A program made the position numbers and the translations under genes. 64,000 bases of DNA from Prosapia bicincta (lineage: Eukaryota > Arthropoda > Insecta > Hemiptera > Cercopidae): contig JBAIZL010000003.1 in assembly GCA_036971475.1 (NCBI GenBank), positions 102,931,233 to 102,995,232 of the forward strand, given 5' to 3'. The notes beneath the pieces were generated by a model. It was not told the origin of the DNA, searched no databases, and saw only the letters and a program-made list of their open reading frames with translations. Each line of letters starts with the position of its first letter. Position 1 is the first letter of the stretch. Positions 22,629 through 36,000 of this stretch are shown here, piece after piece.

Positions 22629-22632
<4 letters not shown>

Positions 22633-22692
<60 letters not shown>
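22633..22692. repeat. (TA)n microsatellite bounding the right Penelope arm
   Basis: A 60-bp pure TA run directly at the 3' end of the plus-strand fragment, mirroring the tract on the left side. Confidence 0.95.
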
Positions 22693-22694
<2 letters not shown>

Positions 22695-23160
22695 AATGTG
22701 AATAACTGTTTGGCTCCGGTGTGTGTGGATTGACGTAAATGGGCGTCATTCATCTATCATTCCTCTATATATAGAAGCAGAGTTATCTGCGCTCCTCACT
22801 CGCTCTTCAGTTCATTCGTCAAAATATTGTATCGTTTGAAGGGTCTCAAAGGGTCCTATTTGCTCACAATAGGATTACGACTCGCTACCGCCAATCCTAG
22901 TTTAGTTCGGAATCCAACAACTGTCCCCACATGTCAGTAATGCGAGTGCAGATAAACAGGCGAAGGAGGTTAGAAGGGTTATCTATGGCACAATCCTCAA
23001 CGTCCCGGACACGCCAGGACACGCCAGTTATCCGGAAATCCTTTCTGTCTTATTCATATATACAGCTTTATGTACGAAACAAACCTATATGGTGACCAAA
23101 TCCTAGACCTGTTAACCAACCCTACGCTATTATCTGAAGAAGATATGGAATAAAACGTAG
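22693..23160 (+). promoter_or_regulatory. LTR-like or promoter-like sequence with TATA box
   Basis: A less AT-rich patch. TATATATAG at 22766-22774 is followed about 30 bp on by TCACTC (22796-22801) and TCAGTT (22807-22812), both initiator-like. Further on, TGGTGACC at 23090-23097 resembles the primer-binding-site start seen after 5' LTRs of some Gypsy-type elements. Close by, a 27-codon frame from 23070 reads ...LYGDQILDLLTNPTLLSEED. A 10-bp direct repeat GGACACGCCA lies at about 23009-23030. No second LTR, no CA terminus and no protease or RT were found, so this may be a solo-LTR remnant or an unrelated promoter. Confidence 0.3.
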
Positions 23161-25974
23161 ACAGTAGATCAACTACGGTTCTCCTTAAGACTCGTAGTAT
23201 GTCATTATCTAAAAATAGGCCTGGAAAACCTCGTATATAAGTATAGCCTTTCAGTATTTCTTTTCCGAAATTGCTCTTTATTTTTTTAATTTTTTTTACA
23301 CTATAAAACTAAACTTTTTCCAATTTCTATTAGTTGATCTAAGTTATAAAACTTGTGCACCCTCAAACTTTCGAGCTTCTAACTTTAAAAGTTTCGATTG
23401 TTTGATGATCAGTCCACGAATCAATACATTGTATTTCATAATTAGTTTAAACAGTATGATGGCTTATAATCCATTTTATAGCCTATAATTACTATTATAT
23501 ACCTGTAGTATGGCCTTAAGATAGTACTATGTACATAATTATCCCAAATACTTCTTATATTTATAGTTTTATTGCAGTATACGTGCTTCAAGTTTCGAAA
23601 AGTAGAAAACCATTACCTTGTTTAAAGATGTTAGCATTATTTGTGTGGAGCGTGCTTAACTAGTGTTTGTAAAAAGCACAGTAGATTGTAGTACAAATTT
23701 TAAAGTTCACTGGATCTGTGTATAAACCGTCTGAGCTGCCATGCTGGCTGGCACCTTTCCAAACTGTGTAAAATATTATCTATGTGTGCAACAATCTCTA
23801 CGCACAAACCTTTATTAAAGGTTTGTTCCAGGGTGCTGTTTATGTGAAACTTTTGTTGGATTAGTAAATCTGAATGGCATTTATAACTTAGGATCAAAGT
23901 TAAAAACTCATTTAATAATTTGTAAATACACTTCTGTTCGATTAGTGAAACTTTAATAAAATGAAAATTATTTTATTATAAAAAGTGCTTACCTCTGCGA
24001 CAAGTATACATGAAACTTAGAATTTTTAAAACGTTTATTATTTTAAAAGCAACGAATTATAACGACAGGTCAAAATACTACGACTTTAAATATATTCTAT
24101 TGATTGGGCATGTCTCCCTGTTTCCTGAGGGAAGTGTCAAAACAATCTCACTTGGAATTCCTGGACACTGCAGATCCTATCATTACGAAAAATTAATTAC
24201 GCTAAAACTATTGAACGTTTAAATATTGTGATGATAAGCCTAATATCATCACTGTAAGAAATTCATAAAACACAAATAATCTCTAAAATGACTAGCCATG
24301 CGATAATAACCCCAAATACGATCAATTTACGAAACTTTAGAAAAACAATAAACTCTGAAAGCACATTGTGGAAGTGTTTTGTGGAGAGAGTCTGAAGAAA
24401 GGAAAGGTGGTGAAAAAGTGAAGAGTGAGGACGAAGGCACCTGGAAGACACCCCTTTCGCCCCTTCGTCCAAAAGAACAGATATTAAATGCAAGTGTTAT
24501 GATAATCTACAACAATTCAGCATATGAATCACTATACATACATAATTCACTATTCCAACTTCAAACTCGTGATTCCCGACTGGGTGACTAGCGTCAGTAG
24601 GCCTTTCTAACACGACCCGTAATATCGGTCTGTAAGTCCTGGAATGTTGTCCAGCCCACCCGAAGGACGAGACGGTACAGACACTTCAGTGTCTCGTGTT
24701 TTCCAGAACTAATCGGATTAGTAGAACATTCAGGTTTTCCTTACCATCATACTCCATCTGATTTAGTTATTGGGCAACCTATTATCTTTCATTAAAAAAA
24801 GAACACATACGCACGCATACACTCACGCAAGTGCTCACTTAAGTCCACAACTACATTAATAGATGTTATAATTTTTTTAAGGATTTTACTCTTGTTTTAC
24901 ACTTAATTTTAGGCTTGAAATTATTTGTCATTTTATAACTGACTGTTTAAAATACTCTTTTAATTTTATTTATCTTTTAAAATCAACATATATTATGAAG
25001 TAAACATATAAAAAAATATATTGAGTAATGTTCATATAATTTATTTGAAGGACTTTGTAACATTTTAGGAAACCTTGAGTAACATTTCAATACATGACAC
25101 TTGAGGCAAATCCATGCCAAACTAATTAACTTATATTATTTTACGTTTTTATGCATCAGTAAAATGAGTTTATGGGTTTATTTCTTTTTAGGATCAACTA
25201 TATAAAGTAGTATATATACAACATGGCAGAGGAGAAATCGTTAGTTGAATTATTTATTTATTTTTAATAAAAGAGTCAAAACTATATAGAGAAATAGGAT
25301 CGTTGTCAAGACAAAATAAGAAATAAACAAATTTTATTTTTTATCAAAAAAATCGCAATTACATAATAAATCTCTAATCATTTCAATTTTCAAGCAATAC
25401 ACTTTTCACTTTTCGGACTGAATTAATAACTCGATGCAGTTTACAAAGCCTTCCTAGAAAAACATGGTTGCATATTTAGTTGAGCTGTCAATTGAAACGA
25501 GGAACGGAAGTGCGAGGCAGAAAAGGGGAGGGAGAGGAATGGCGAACGCTCATTTCCCCTCCAACGTTGGTACAATTAAAGCATCCTGGAACGCAGCGTG
25601 TTCTACCGGACAAATAAGGAAACCCATAAAATAAGACTTGACTCTTCAAAAGTAGCCTCTCATAGTTTTATGTCTCTGTGAGTGATCAACTAATACAATT
25701 TTGTAGGTTCAGGAAAACGGAAAAACTCACGAGTTATTATTTCTATTGTTTTAAAGTTTATATAAATCGAATGAACGCCCGAGTCAATAAATAAGCTTTT
25801 GTGAATGTTTGGAAAAATAGGATTTCATAGTATTATAAATATAAAGCAGGAAACTTAGTAAGAAGATTTGGAGAAAAATAGTATATCTACCTAGGAAATT
25901 AGTGTCTGCTACATACATACTAGTAGGATAACAGCAATACCAATGGATAAACAACTGAATCTACCGGCTGTAAA
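23161..25974. other. AT-rich sequence without recognisable gene
   Basis: Short frames at 23700-23897, 24010-24222, 24263-24493 and 24379-24591 overlap on opposite strands and carry no known domain. Around 25500-25570 a purine-rich stretch (AAAAGGGGAGGGAGAGG) is slightly GC-richer but has no splice or coding signature. If the exons at 20.4-20.7 kb are real, this stretch is intronic. Confidence 0.4.
24680..24722. repeat. Two adjacent short perfect palindromes
   Basis: GACACT-TC-AGTGTC at 24680-24693 (also flanked by CGAGAC ... GTCTCG) and ACTAATC-G-GATTAGT at 24708-24722. They lie in a small GC-richer patch. Function unknown. Confidence 0.5.
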
Positions 25975-26220
25975 GTTATCTAATCAGGCATAGTAACTAA
26001 GTTAGTTAATTTTGTAACCTTATAGGACATGACGTTAGGATATAGGTTCTGGCGTTAGGTATTCATGTACACTTTGAAACCGTTAGTTATACATTAAGTT
26101 ATCTAATCAGGCATAGTAACTAAGTTAGTTAATTTTGTAACCTTATAGGACATGACGTTAGGATATAGGTTCTGGCGTTAGGTATTCATGTACACTTTGA
26201 AACCGTTAGTTATACATTAA
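25975..26220. repeat. Two 123-bp variant units at the satellite edge
   Basis: GTTATCTAATCAGGCATAGT starts at 25975 and 26098, and the next unit of the 77-bp satellite starts at 26221, so the step is 123 bp. The first bases and the last part (TTTGAAACCGTTAGTTATAC then ATTAA) match the 77-bp monomer. The interior contains TTATAGGACATGACGTTAGG, foreign to the monomer. The two copies are essentially identical. Confidence 0.88.
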
Positions 26221-29200
26221 GTTAGCTAATCAGGTAAATCTATAAGCTATAAACTTACATTACGCGTGAAACTCTAAACCGTGTGTTGCCCATTAAGTTA
26301 GCTAATCAGGTAAATCTATAAGCTATAAACTTACATTAACGCGGTAAATCTATAATAAATCTATAAGCTATAAACTTAAATTAACACGTGAAACTATAAA
26401 CCGTGTGTTAGCCATTAAGTTAGCTAATCAGGTAAATCTATAAGCTATAAACTTAGATAACCATGTGAATCTTTAAACCGTTAGTTAGCCATTAAGTTAG
26501 CTAATCAGGTAAATCTATAAGCTATAAACTTAGATAACCATGTGAATCTTTAAACCGTTAGTTAGCCATTAAGTTAGCTAATCAGGTAAATCTATAAGCT
26601 ATAAACTTAGATAACCATGTGAATCTTTAAACCGTTAGTTAGCCATTAAGTTACCTAATCAGGTAAATCTATAAGCTATAAACTTAGATAACCATGTGAA
26701 TCTTTAAACCGTTAGTTAGCCATTAAGTTAGCTAAACAGGTAAATCTATAGCTATAAACTTAGATAACCATGTGAATCTTTAAACCGTTAGTTAGCCATT
26801 AAGTTAGCTAATCAGGTAAATCTATAAGCTATAAACTTAGATAACCATATGAATCTTTAAACCGTTAGTTAGCCATTAAGTTAGCTAATCAGGTAAATCT
26901 ATAAGCTATAAACTTAGATAACCATGTGAATCTTTAAACCGTTAGTTAGCCATTAAGTTACCTAATCAAATAAATCTATAAGCTATAAACTTAGATAATC
27001 GTGTGAATCTTTAAACCGTTAGTTAGCCCTTAAGTTAGCTAATCAAGTAAATCTATAAGCTATAAACTTAAATTAACACGTGAAACTATAAACCGTGTGT
27101 TAGCCATTAAGTTACCTAATCAAATAAATCTATAAGCTATAAACTTAGATAATCGTGTGAATCTTTAAACCGTTAGTTAGCCATTAAGTTACCTAATCAA
27201 GTAAATATATAAGCTATAAACTTAAATTAACACGTGAAACTATAAACCGTGTGTTAGCCATTAAGTTACCTGATCAAATAAATCTATAAGCTATAAACTT
27301 AGATAATCGTGTGAATCTTTAAACCGTTAGTTAGCCCTTAAGTTAGCTAATCAAGTAAATCTATAAGCTATAAACTTAGATAATCGTGTGAACCTTTAAA
27401 CCGTTAGTTAGCCATTAAGTTACCTAATCAAATAAATCTATAAGCTATAAACTTAGATAATCGTGTGAATCTTTAAACCGTTAGTTAGCCCTTAAGTTAG
27501 CTAATCAAGTAAATCTATAAGCTATAAACTTAGATAATCGTGTGAATCTTTAAACCGTTAGTTAGCCATTAAGTTAGCTAATCAAGTAAATCTGTAAGCT
27601 ATAAACTTAGATAATCGTGTGAATCTTTAAACCGTTAGTTAGCCCTTAAGTTAGCTAATCAAGTAAATCTATAAGCTATAAACTTAGATAATCGTGTGAA
27701 TCTTTAAACCGTTAGTTAGCCATTAAGTTAGCTAATCAAGTAAATCTGTAAGCTATAAACTTAGATAATCGTGTGAATCTTTAAACCGTTAGTTAGCCCT
27801 TAAGTTAGCTAATCAAGTAAATCTATAAGCTATAAACTTAGATAATCGTGTGAATCTTTAAACCGTTAGTTAGCCATTAAGTTAGCTAATCAAGTAAATC
27901 TATAAGCTATAAACTTACATTAACGCTTGAAACTCTAAACCGTGTGTTAGCCATTAAGTTAGCTAATCAGGTAAATCTATAAGCTATAAACTTAGATAAT
28001 CATGTGAATCTTTAAACCGTTAGTTAGCCATTAAGTTACCTAATCAAATAAATCTATAAGCTATAAACTTAGATAATCGTGTGAATCTTTAAACCGTTAG
28101 TTAGCCCTTAAGTTAGCTAATCAAGTAAATCTATAAGCTATAAACTTAGATAATCGTGTGAATCTTTAAACCGTTAGTTAGCCATTAAGTTAGCTAATCA
28201 AGTAAATCTATAAGCTATAAACTTAGATAATCGTATGAATCTTTAAACCGTTAGTTAGCCATTAAGTTAGCTAATGAAGTAAATCTATAAGCTATAAACT
28301 TAGATAATCATGTGAATCTTTAAACCGTTAGTTAGTCCTTAAGTTAGCTAATCAAGTAAATCTATAAGCTATAATCTTAGATAGTCGTGTGAATCTTTAA
28401 ACCGTTAGTTAGCCCTTAAGTTAGCTAATCAAGTAAATCTATAAGCTATAAACTTAGATAATCGTGTGAATCTTAAAACCGTTAGTTAGCCATTAAGTTA
28501 GCTAATCAAGTCAATCTATAAGCTATAAACTTAGATAATCGTGTGAATCTTTAAACCGTTAGTTAGCCATTAAGTTAGCTAATCAAGTAAATCTGTAAGC
28601 TATAAACTTAGATAATCGTGTGAATCTTTAAACCGTTAGTTAGCCATTAGGTTAGCTAATCAAGTAAATCTATAAGCTATAAACTAAGATAATCGTGTGC
28701 ATCTTTAAACCGTTAGTTAGCCATTAAGTTAGCTAATCAAGTAAATCTATAAGCTATAAACTTAGATAAACGTGTGAATCTTTAAACCGTTAGTTAGCCA
28801 TTAAGTTACCTAATCAAGTAAATATATAAGCTATAAACTTAGATATTCGTGTGAATCTTTAAACCGTTAGTTAGCCATTAAGTTAGCTAATCAAGTAAAT
28901 CAGTAAGCTATAAACTTAGATAATCGTGTGAATCTTTAAACCGTTAGTTAGCCATTAGGTTAGCTAATCAAGTAAATCTATAAGCTATAAACTAAGATAA
29001 TCGTGTGAATCTTTAAACCGTTAGTTAGCCATTAAGTTAGCTAATCAAGTAAATCTATAAGCTATAAACTTAGATAATCGTGTGAATCTTTAAACCGTTA
29101 GTTAGCCATTAAGTTAGCTAATCAAGTAAATCTATAAGCTATAAACTTAGATAATCGTGTGAATCTTAAAACCGTTAGTTAGCCATTAAGTTAGCTAATC

Positions 29201-32200
29201 AAGTAAATCTATAAGCTATAAACTTAGATAATCGTGTGAATCTTTAAACCGTTAGTTGCCCTTAAGTTAGCTAATCAAGTAAATCTAAGGGCTATAAACT
29301 TAGATAGTCGTGTGAATCTTTAAACCGTTAGTTAGCCATTAAGTTACCTAATCAAGTAAATATATAAGCTATAAACTTAGATAATCGTGTGAATCTTTAA
29401 ACCGTTAGTTAGCCATTAAGTTACCTAATCAAGGAAATCTATAAGCTATAAACTTAGATAATCGTGTGAATCTTTAAACCGTTAGTTAGCCATTAAGTTA
29501 CCTAATCAAATAAATCTATAAGCTATAAGCTTAGATAATCGTGTGAATCTTTAAACCGTTAGTTAGCCCTTAAGTTAGCTAATCAAGTAAATCTATAAGC
29601 TATAAACTTAGATAATCGTGTGAATCTTTAAACCGTTAGTTTGCCATTAAGTTAGCTAATCAAGTAAATCTGTAAGCTATAAACTTAGATAATCGTGTGA
29701 ATCTTTAAACCGTTAGTTAGCCCTTAAGTTAGCTAATCAAGTAAATCTATAAGCTATAAACTTAGATAATCGTGTGAATCTTTAAACCGTTAGTTAGCCA
29801 TTAAGTTAGCTAATCAAGTAAATCTGTAAGCTATAAACTTAGATAATCGTGTGAATCTTTAAACCGTTAGTTAGCCCTTAAGTTAGCTAATCAAGTAAAT
29901 CTATAAGCTATAAACTTAGATAATCGTGTGAATCTTTAAACCGTTAGTTAGCCATTAAGTTACCTAATCAAATAAATCTATAAGCTATAAACTTAGATAA
30001 TCGTGTGAATCTTTAAACCGTTAGTTAGCCCTTAAGTTAGCTAATCAAGTAAATCTATAAGCTATAAACTTAGATAATCGTGTGAATCTTTAAACCGTTA
30101 GTTAGCCATTAAGTTAGCTAATCAAGTAAATCTGTAAGCTATAAACTTAGATAATCGTGTGAATCTTTAAACCGTTAGTTAGCCCTTAAGTTAGCTAATC
30201 AAGTAAATCTATAAGCTATAAACTTAGATAATCGTGTGAATCTTTAAACCGTTAGTTAGCCATTAAGTTAGCTAATCAAGTAAATCTGTAAGCTATAAAC
30301 TTAGATAATCGTGTGAATCTTTAAACCGTTAGTTAGCCATTAGGTTAGCTAATCAAGTAAATCTATAAGCTATAAACTAAGATAATCGTGTGCATCATTA
30401 AACCGTTAGTTAGCCATTAAGTTAGCTAATCAAGTAAATCTATAAGCTATAAACTTAGATAAACGTGTGAATCTTTAAACCGTTAGTTAGCCATTAAGTT
30501 ACCTAATCAAGTAAATATATAAGCTATAAACTTAGATATTCGTGTGAATCTTTAAACCGTTAGTTAGCCATTAAGTTAGCTAATCAAGTAAATCAGTAAG
30601 CTATAAACTTAGATAATCGTGTGAATCTTTAAACCGTTAGTTAGCCATTAGGTTAGCTAATCAAGTAAATCTATAAGCTATAAACTAATATAATCGTGTG
30701 AATCTTTAAACCGTTAGTTAGCCATTAAGTTAGCTAATCAAGTAAATCTATAAGCTATAAACTTAGATAATCGTGTGAATCTTTAAACCGTTAGTTAGCC
30801 ATTAAGTTAGCTAATCAAGTAAATCTATAAGCTATAAACTTAGATAATCGTGTGAATCTTAAAACCGTTAGTTAGCCATTAAGTTAGCTAATCAAGGTAA
30901 TCTATAAGCTATAAACTTAGATAATCGTGTGAATCTTTAAACCGTTAGTTAGCCCTTAAGTTAGCTAATCAAGTAAATCTAAGGGCTATAAACTTAGATA
31001 ATCGTGTGAATCTTAAAACCGTTAGTTAGCCATTAAGTTAGCTAATCAAGTAAATCTATAAGCTATAAACTTAAATAATCGTGTGAATCTTTAAACCGTT
31101 AGTTAGCCATTAAGTTAGCTAATCAGTAAATCTATAAGCTATAAACTTATATAATCGTGTGAATCTTTAAACCGTTAGTTAGCCATTAAGTTAGCTAATC
31201 AAGTCAATCTATAAGCTCTAAACTTAGATAATCGTGTGAATCTTTAAACCGTTAGTTAGCCATTAGGTTAGCTAATCAAGTAAATCTATAAGCCATAAAC
31301 TTATATAATCGTGTGAATCTTTAAACCGTTATTTAGCCATTAAGTTAGCTAATCAAGTCAATCTATAAGCTATAAACTTATATAATCGTGTGAATCTTTA
31401 AACCGTTAGTTAGCCATTAAGTTACCTAATCAAGTCAATCTATAAGCTATAAACTTATATAATCGTGTGAATCTTTAAACCGTTAGTTAGCCATTAAGTT
31501 AGCTAATCAAGTCAATCTATAAGCTATAAACTTATATAATCGTGTGAATCTTTAAACCGTTAGTTAGCCCTTAAGTTAGCTAATCAAGTAAATCTATAAG
31601 CTATAAACTTAGATAATCGTGTGAATCTTTGAACCGTTAGTTAGCCATTAAGTTAGCTAATCAAGTAAATCTGTAAGCTATAAACTTAGATAATCGTGTG
31701 AATCTTTAAACCGTTAGTTAGCCCTTAAGTTAGCTAATCAAGTAAATCTATAAGCTATAAACTTAGATAATCGTGTGAACCTTTAAACCGTTAGTTAGCC
31801 ATTAAGTTACCTAATCAAATAAATCTATAAGCTATAAACTTAGATAATCGTGTGAATCTTTAAACCGTTAGTTAGCCCTTAAGTTAGCTAATCAAGTAAA
31901 TCTATAAGCTATAAACTTAGATAATCGTGTGAATCTTTAAACCGTTAGTTAGCCATTAAATTAGCTAATCAAGTAAATCTGTAAGCTATAAACTTAGATA
32001 ATCGTGTGAATCTTTAAACCGTTAGTTAGCCCTTAAGTTAGCTAATCAAGTAAATCTTTAAGCTATAAACTTAGATAATCGTGTGAATCTTTAAACCGTT
32101 AGTTAGCCATTAAGTTAGCTAATCAAGTAATTCTGTAAGCTATAAACTTAGATAATCGTGTGAATCTTTAAACCGTTAGTTAGCCCTTAAGTTAGCTAAT

Positions 32201-33044
32201 CAAGTAAATCTATAAGCTATAAACTTAGATAGTCGTGTGAATCTTTAAACCGTTAGTTAGCCCTTAAGTTAGCTAATCAAGTAAATCTATAAGCTATAAA
32301 CTTAGATAATCGTGTGAATCTTTAAACCGTTAGTTAGCCATTAAGTTAGCTAATCAAGTCAATCTATAAGCTATAAACTTAGATAATCGTGTGAATCTTT
32401 AAACCGTTAGTTAGCCATTAAGTTAGCTAATCAAGTAAATCTGTAAGCTATAAACTTAGATAATCGTGTGAATCTTTAAACCGTTAGTTAGCCATTAGGT
32501 TAGCTAATCAAGTAAATCCATAAGCTATAAACTAAGATAATCGTGTGCATCTTTAAACCGTTAGTTAGCCATTAAGTTAGCTAATCAAGTAAATCTATAA
32601 GCTATAAACTTAGATAAACGTGTGAATCTTTAAACCGTTAGTTAGCCATTAAGTTACCTAATCAAGTAAATATATAAGCTATAAACTTAGATATTCGTGT
32701 GAATCTTTAAACCGTTAGTTAGCCATTAAGTTAGCTAATCAAGTAAATCAGTAAGCTATAAACTTAGATAATCGTGTGAATCTTTAAACCGTTAGTTAGC
32801 CATTAGGTTAGCTAATCAAGTAAATCTATAAGCTATAAACTAATATAATCGTGTGAATCTTTAAACCGTTAGTTAGCCATTAAGTTAGCTAATCAAGTAA
32901 ATCTATAAGCTATAAACTTAGATAATCGTGTGAATCTTTAAACCGTTAGTTAGCCATTAAGTTAGCTAATCAAGTAAATCTATAAGCTATAAACTTAGAT
33001 AATCGTGTGAATCTTAAAACCGTTAGTTAGCCATTAAGTTAGCT

Positions 33045-36000
33045 AATCAAGTAAATCTATAAGCTATAAACTTAGATAATCGTGTGAATCTTTAAACCGT
33101 TAGTTAGCCCTTAAGTTAGCTAATCAAGTAAATCTAAGGGCTATAAACTTAGATAGTCGCGTGAATCTTTAAACCGTTAGTTAGCCATTAAGTTAGCTAA
33201 TCAAGTAAATCAGTAAGCTATAAACTTAGATAATCGTGTGAATCTTTAAACCGTTAGTTAGCCATTATGTTAGCTAATCAAGTAAATCTATAAGCTATAA
33301 ACTTAGATAATCGTGTGAATCTTTAACCGTTAGTTAGCCATTAAGTTAGCTAATCAAGTAAATCTATAAGCTATAAACTTAGATAATCGTGTGAATCTTT
33401 AAACCGTTAGTTAGTCATTACGTTAGCTAATCAAGGAAATCTATCAGCTATAAACTTAGATAATCGTGTGAATCTTAAAACCGTTAGTTAACCATTAAGT
33501 TAGCTATTCAAGTAAATCTATAAGCTATAAACTTAGATAATCGTGTAAATCTTTAAACCGTTAGTTAGCAATTAAGTTAGCTAATCAAGTAAACCTATAA
33601 GCTATAAACTTAGATAATCGTGTGAATCTTAAAACCGTTAGTTAGCCATTAAGTTAGCTAATCAAGTAAATCTATAAGCTATAAACTTAAATAATCGTGT
33701 GAATCTTTAAACCGTTAGTTAGCCATTAAGTTAGCTAATCAGTAAATCTATAAGCTATAAACTTATATAATCGTGTGAATCTTTAAACCGTTAGTTAGCC
33801 ATTAAGTTAGCTAATCAAGTCAATCTATAAGCTCTAAACTTAAATAATCGTGTGAATCTTTAAACCGTTAGTTAGCCATTAGGTTAGCTAATCAAGTAAA
33901 TCTATAAGCCATAAACTTATATAATCGTGTGAATCTTTAAACCGTTATTTAGCCATTAAGTTAGCTAATCAAGTCAATCTATAAGCTATAAACTTATATA
34001 ATCGTGTGAATCTTTAAACCGTTAGTTAGCCATTAAGTTACCTAATCAAGTCAATCTATAAGCTATAAACTTATATAATCGTGTGAATCTTTAAACCGTT
34101 AGTTAGCCATTAAGTTAGCTAATCAAGTCAATCTATAAGCTATAAACTTAGATAAACGTGTGAATCTTTAAACCGTTAGTTAGCCCTTAAGTTAGCTAAT
34201 CAAGTAAATCTCTAAGCTATAAACTTAGATAATCGTGTGAATCTTTAAACCGTTAGTTAGCCATTAAGTTAGCTAATCAAGTAAATCTGTAAGCTATAAA
34301 CTTAGATAATCGTGTGAATCTTTAAACCGTTAGTTAGCCCTTAAGTTAGCTAATCAAGTAAATCTATAAGCTATAAACTTAGATAATCGTGTGAACCTTT
34401 AAACCGTTAGTTAGCCCTTAAGTTAGCTAATCAAGTAAATCTTTAAGCTATAAACTTAGATAATCGTGTGAATCTTTAAACCGTTAGTTAGCCATTAAGT
34501 TAGCTAATCAAGTAATTCTGTAAGCTATAAACTTAGATAATCGTGTGAATCTTTAAACCGTTAGTTAGCCCTTAAGTTAGCTAATCAAGTAAATCTATAA
34601 GCTATAAACTTAGATAATCGTGTGAATCTTTAAACCGTTAGTTAGCCATTAAGTTAGCTAATCAAGTAAATCTATAAGCTATAAACTTAGATAATCGTGT
34701 GAATCTTTAAACCGTTAGTTAGCCCTTAAGTTAGCTAATCAAGTAAATCTAAGGGCTATAAACTTAGATAGTCGTGTGAATCTTTAAACCGTTAGTTAGC
34801 CATTAAGTTACCTAATCAAGTAAATATATAAGCTATAAACTTAGATAATCGTGTGAATGTTTAAACCGTTAGTTAGCCATTAAGTTACCTAATCAAGTAA
34901 ATCTATAAGCTATAAACTTAGATAATCGTGTGAATCTTTAAACCGTTAGTTAGCCATTAAGTTACCTAATCAAATAAATCTATAAGCTATAAGCTTAGAT
35001 AATCGTGTGAACCTTTAAACCGTTAGTTAGCCCTTAAGTTAGCTAATCAAGTAAATCTATAAGCTATAAACTTAGATAATCGTGTGAATCTTTAAACCGT
35101 TAGTTTGCCATTAAGTTAGCTAATCAAGTAAATCTGTAAGCTATAAACTTAGATAATCGTGTGAATCTTTAAACCGTTAGTTAGCCCTTAAGTTAGCTAA
35201 TCAAGTAAATCTATAAGCTATAAACTTAGATAATCGTGTGAATCTTTAAACCGTTAGTTAGCCATTAAGTTAGCTAATCAAGTAAATCTGTAAGCTATAA
35301 ACTTAGATAATCGTGTGAATCTTTAAACCGTTAGTTAGCCCTTAAGTTAGCTAATCAAGTAAATCTATAAGCTATAAACTTAAATTAACACGTGAAACTA
35401 TAAACCGTGTGTTAGCCATTAAGTTACCTAATCAAATAAATCTATAAGCTATAAACTTAGATAATCGTGTGAATCTTTAAACCGTTAGTTAGCCATTAAG
35501 TTACCTAATCAAGTAAATCTATAAGCTATAAACTTAGATAATCGTGTGAATCTTTAAACCGTTAGTTAGCCCTTAAGTTAGCTAATCAAGTAAATCTAAG
35601 GGCTATAAACTTAGATAGTCGCGTGAATCTTTAAACCGTTAGTTAGCCATTAAGTTAGCTAATCAAGTAAATCAGTAAGCTATAAACTTAGATAATCGTG
35701 TGAATCTTTAAACCGTTAGTTAGCCATTATGTTAGCTAATCAAGTAAATCTATAAGCTATAAACTTAGATAATCGTGTGAATCTTTAACCGTTAGTTAGC
35801 CATTAAGTTAGCTAATCAAGTAAATCTATAAGCTATAAACTTAGATAATCGTGTGAATCTTTAAACCGTTAGTTAGTCATTACGTTAGCTAATCAAGGAA
35901 ATCTATCAGCTATAAACTTAGATAATCGTGTGAATCTTAAAACCGTTAGTTAACCATTAAGTTAGCTATTCAAGTAAATCTATAAGCCATAAACTTAGAT

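Larger units (their letters stand above)
21521..22632. mobile_element. Two Penelope-like element fragments joined head-to-head
   Basis: 21521-22013 and 22137-22632 are inverted copies. For example, TTAATTTTTTCTTGGTTTGA at 21991 faces TCAAACCAAGAAAAATTAAA at 22141, with only scattered substitutions and small indels over about 490 bp. The left fragment (minus strand) extends a further 127 bp upstream to the junction at about 22137-22140 (TAGG). Both fragments are 5'-truncated and keep the endonuclease C terminus plus 3' UTR. Both 3' ends point outward into (TA)n. Inverted, truncated partial copies are a known habit of Penelope-like elements. RNA across both arms would form a long hairpin. Confidence 0.88.

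Noticed and set aside
24379..24591. 70-codon charged open frame
   Set aside because: Overlaps an open frame on the other strand, has no homology I recognise and no splice sites that would place it in a gene.
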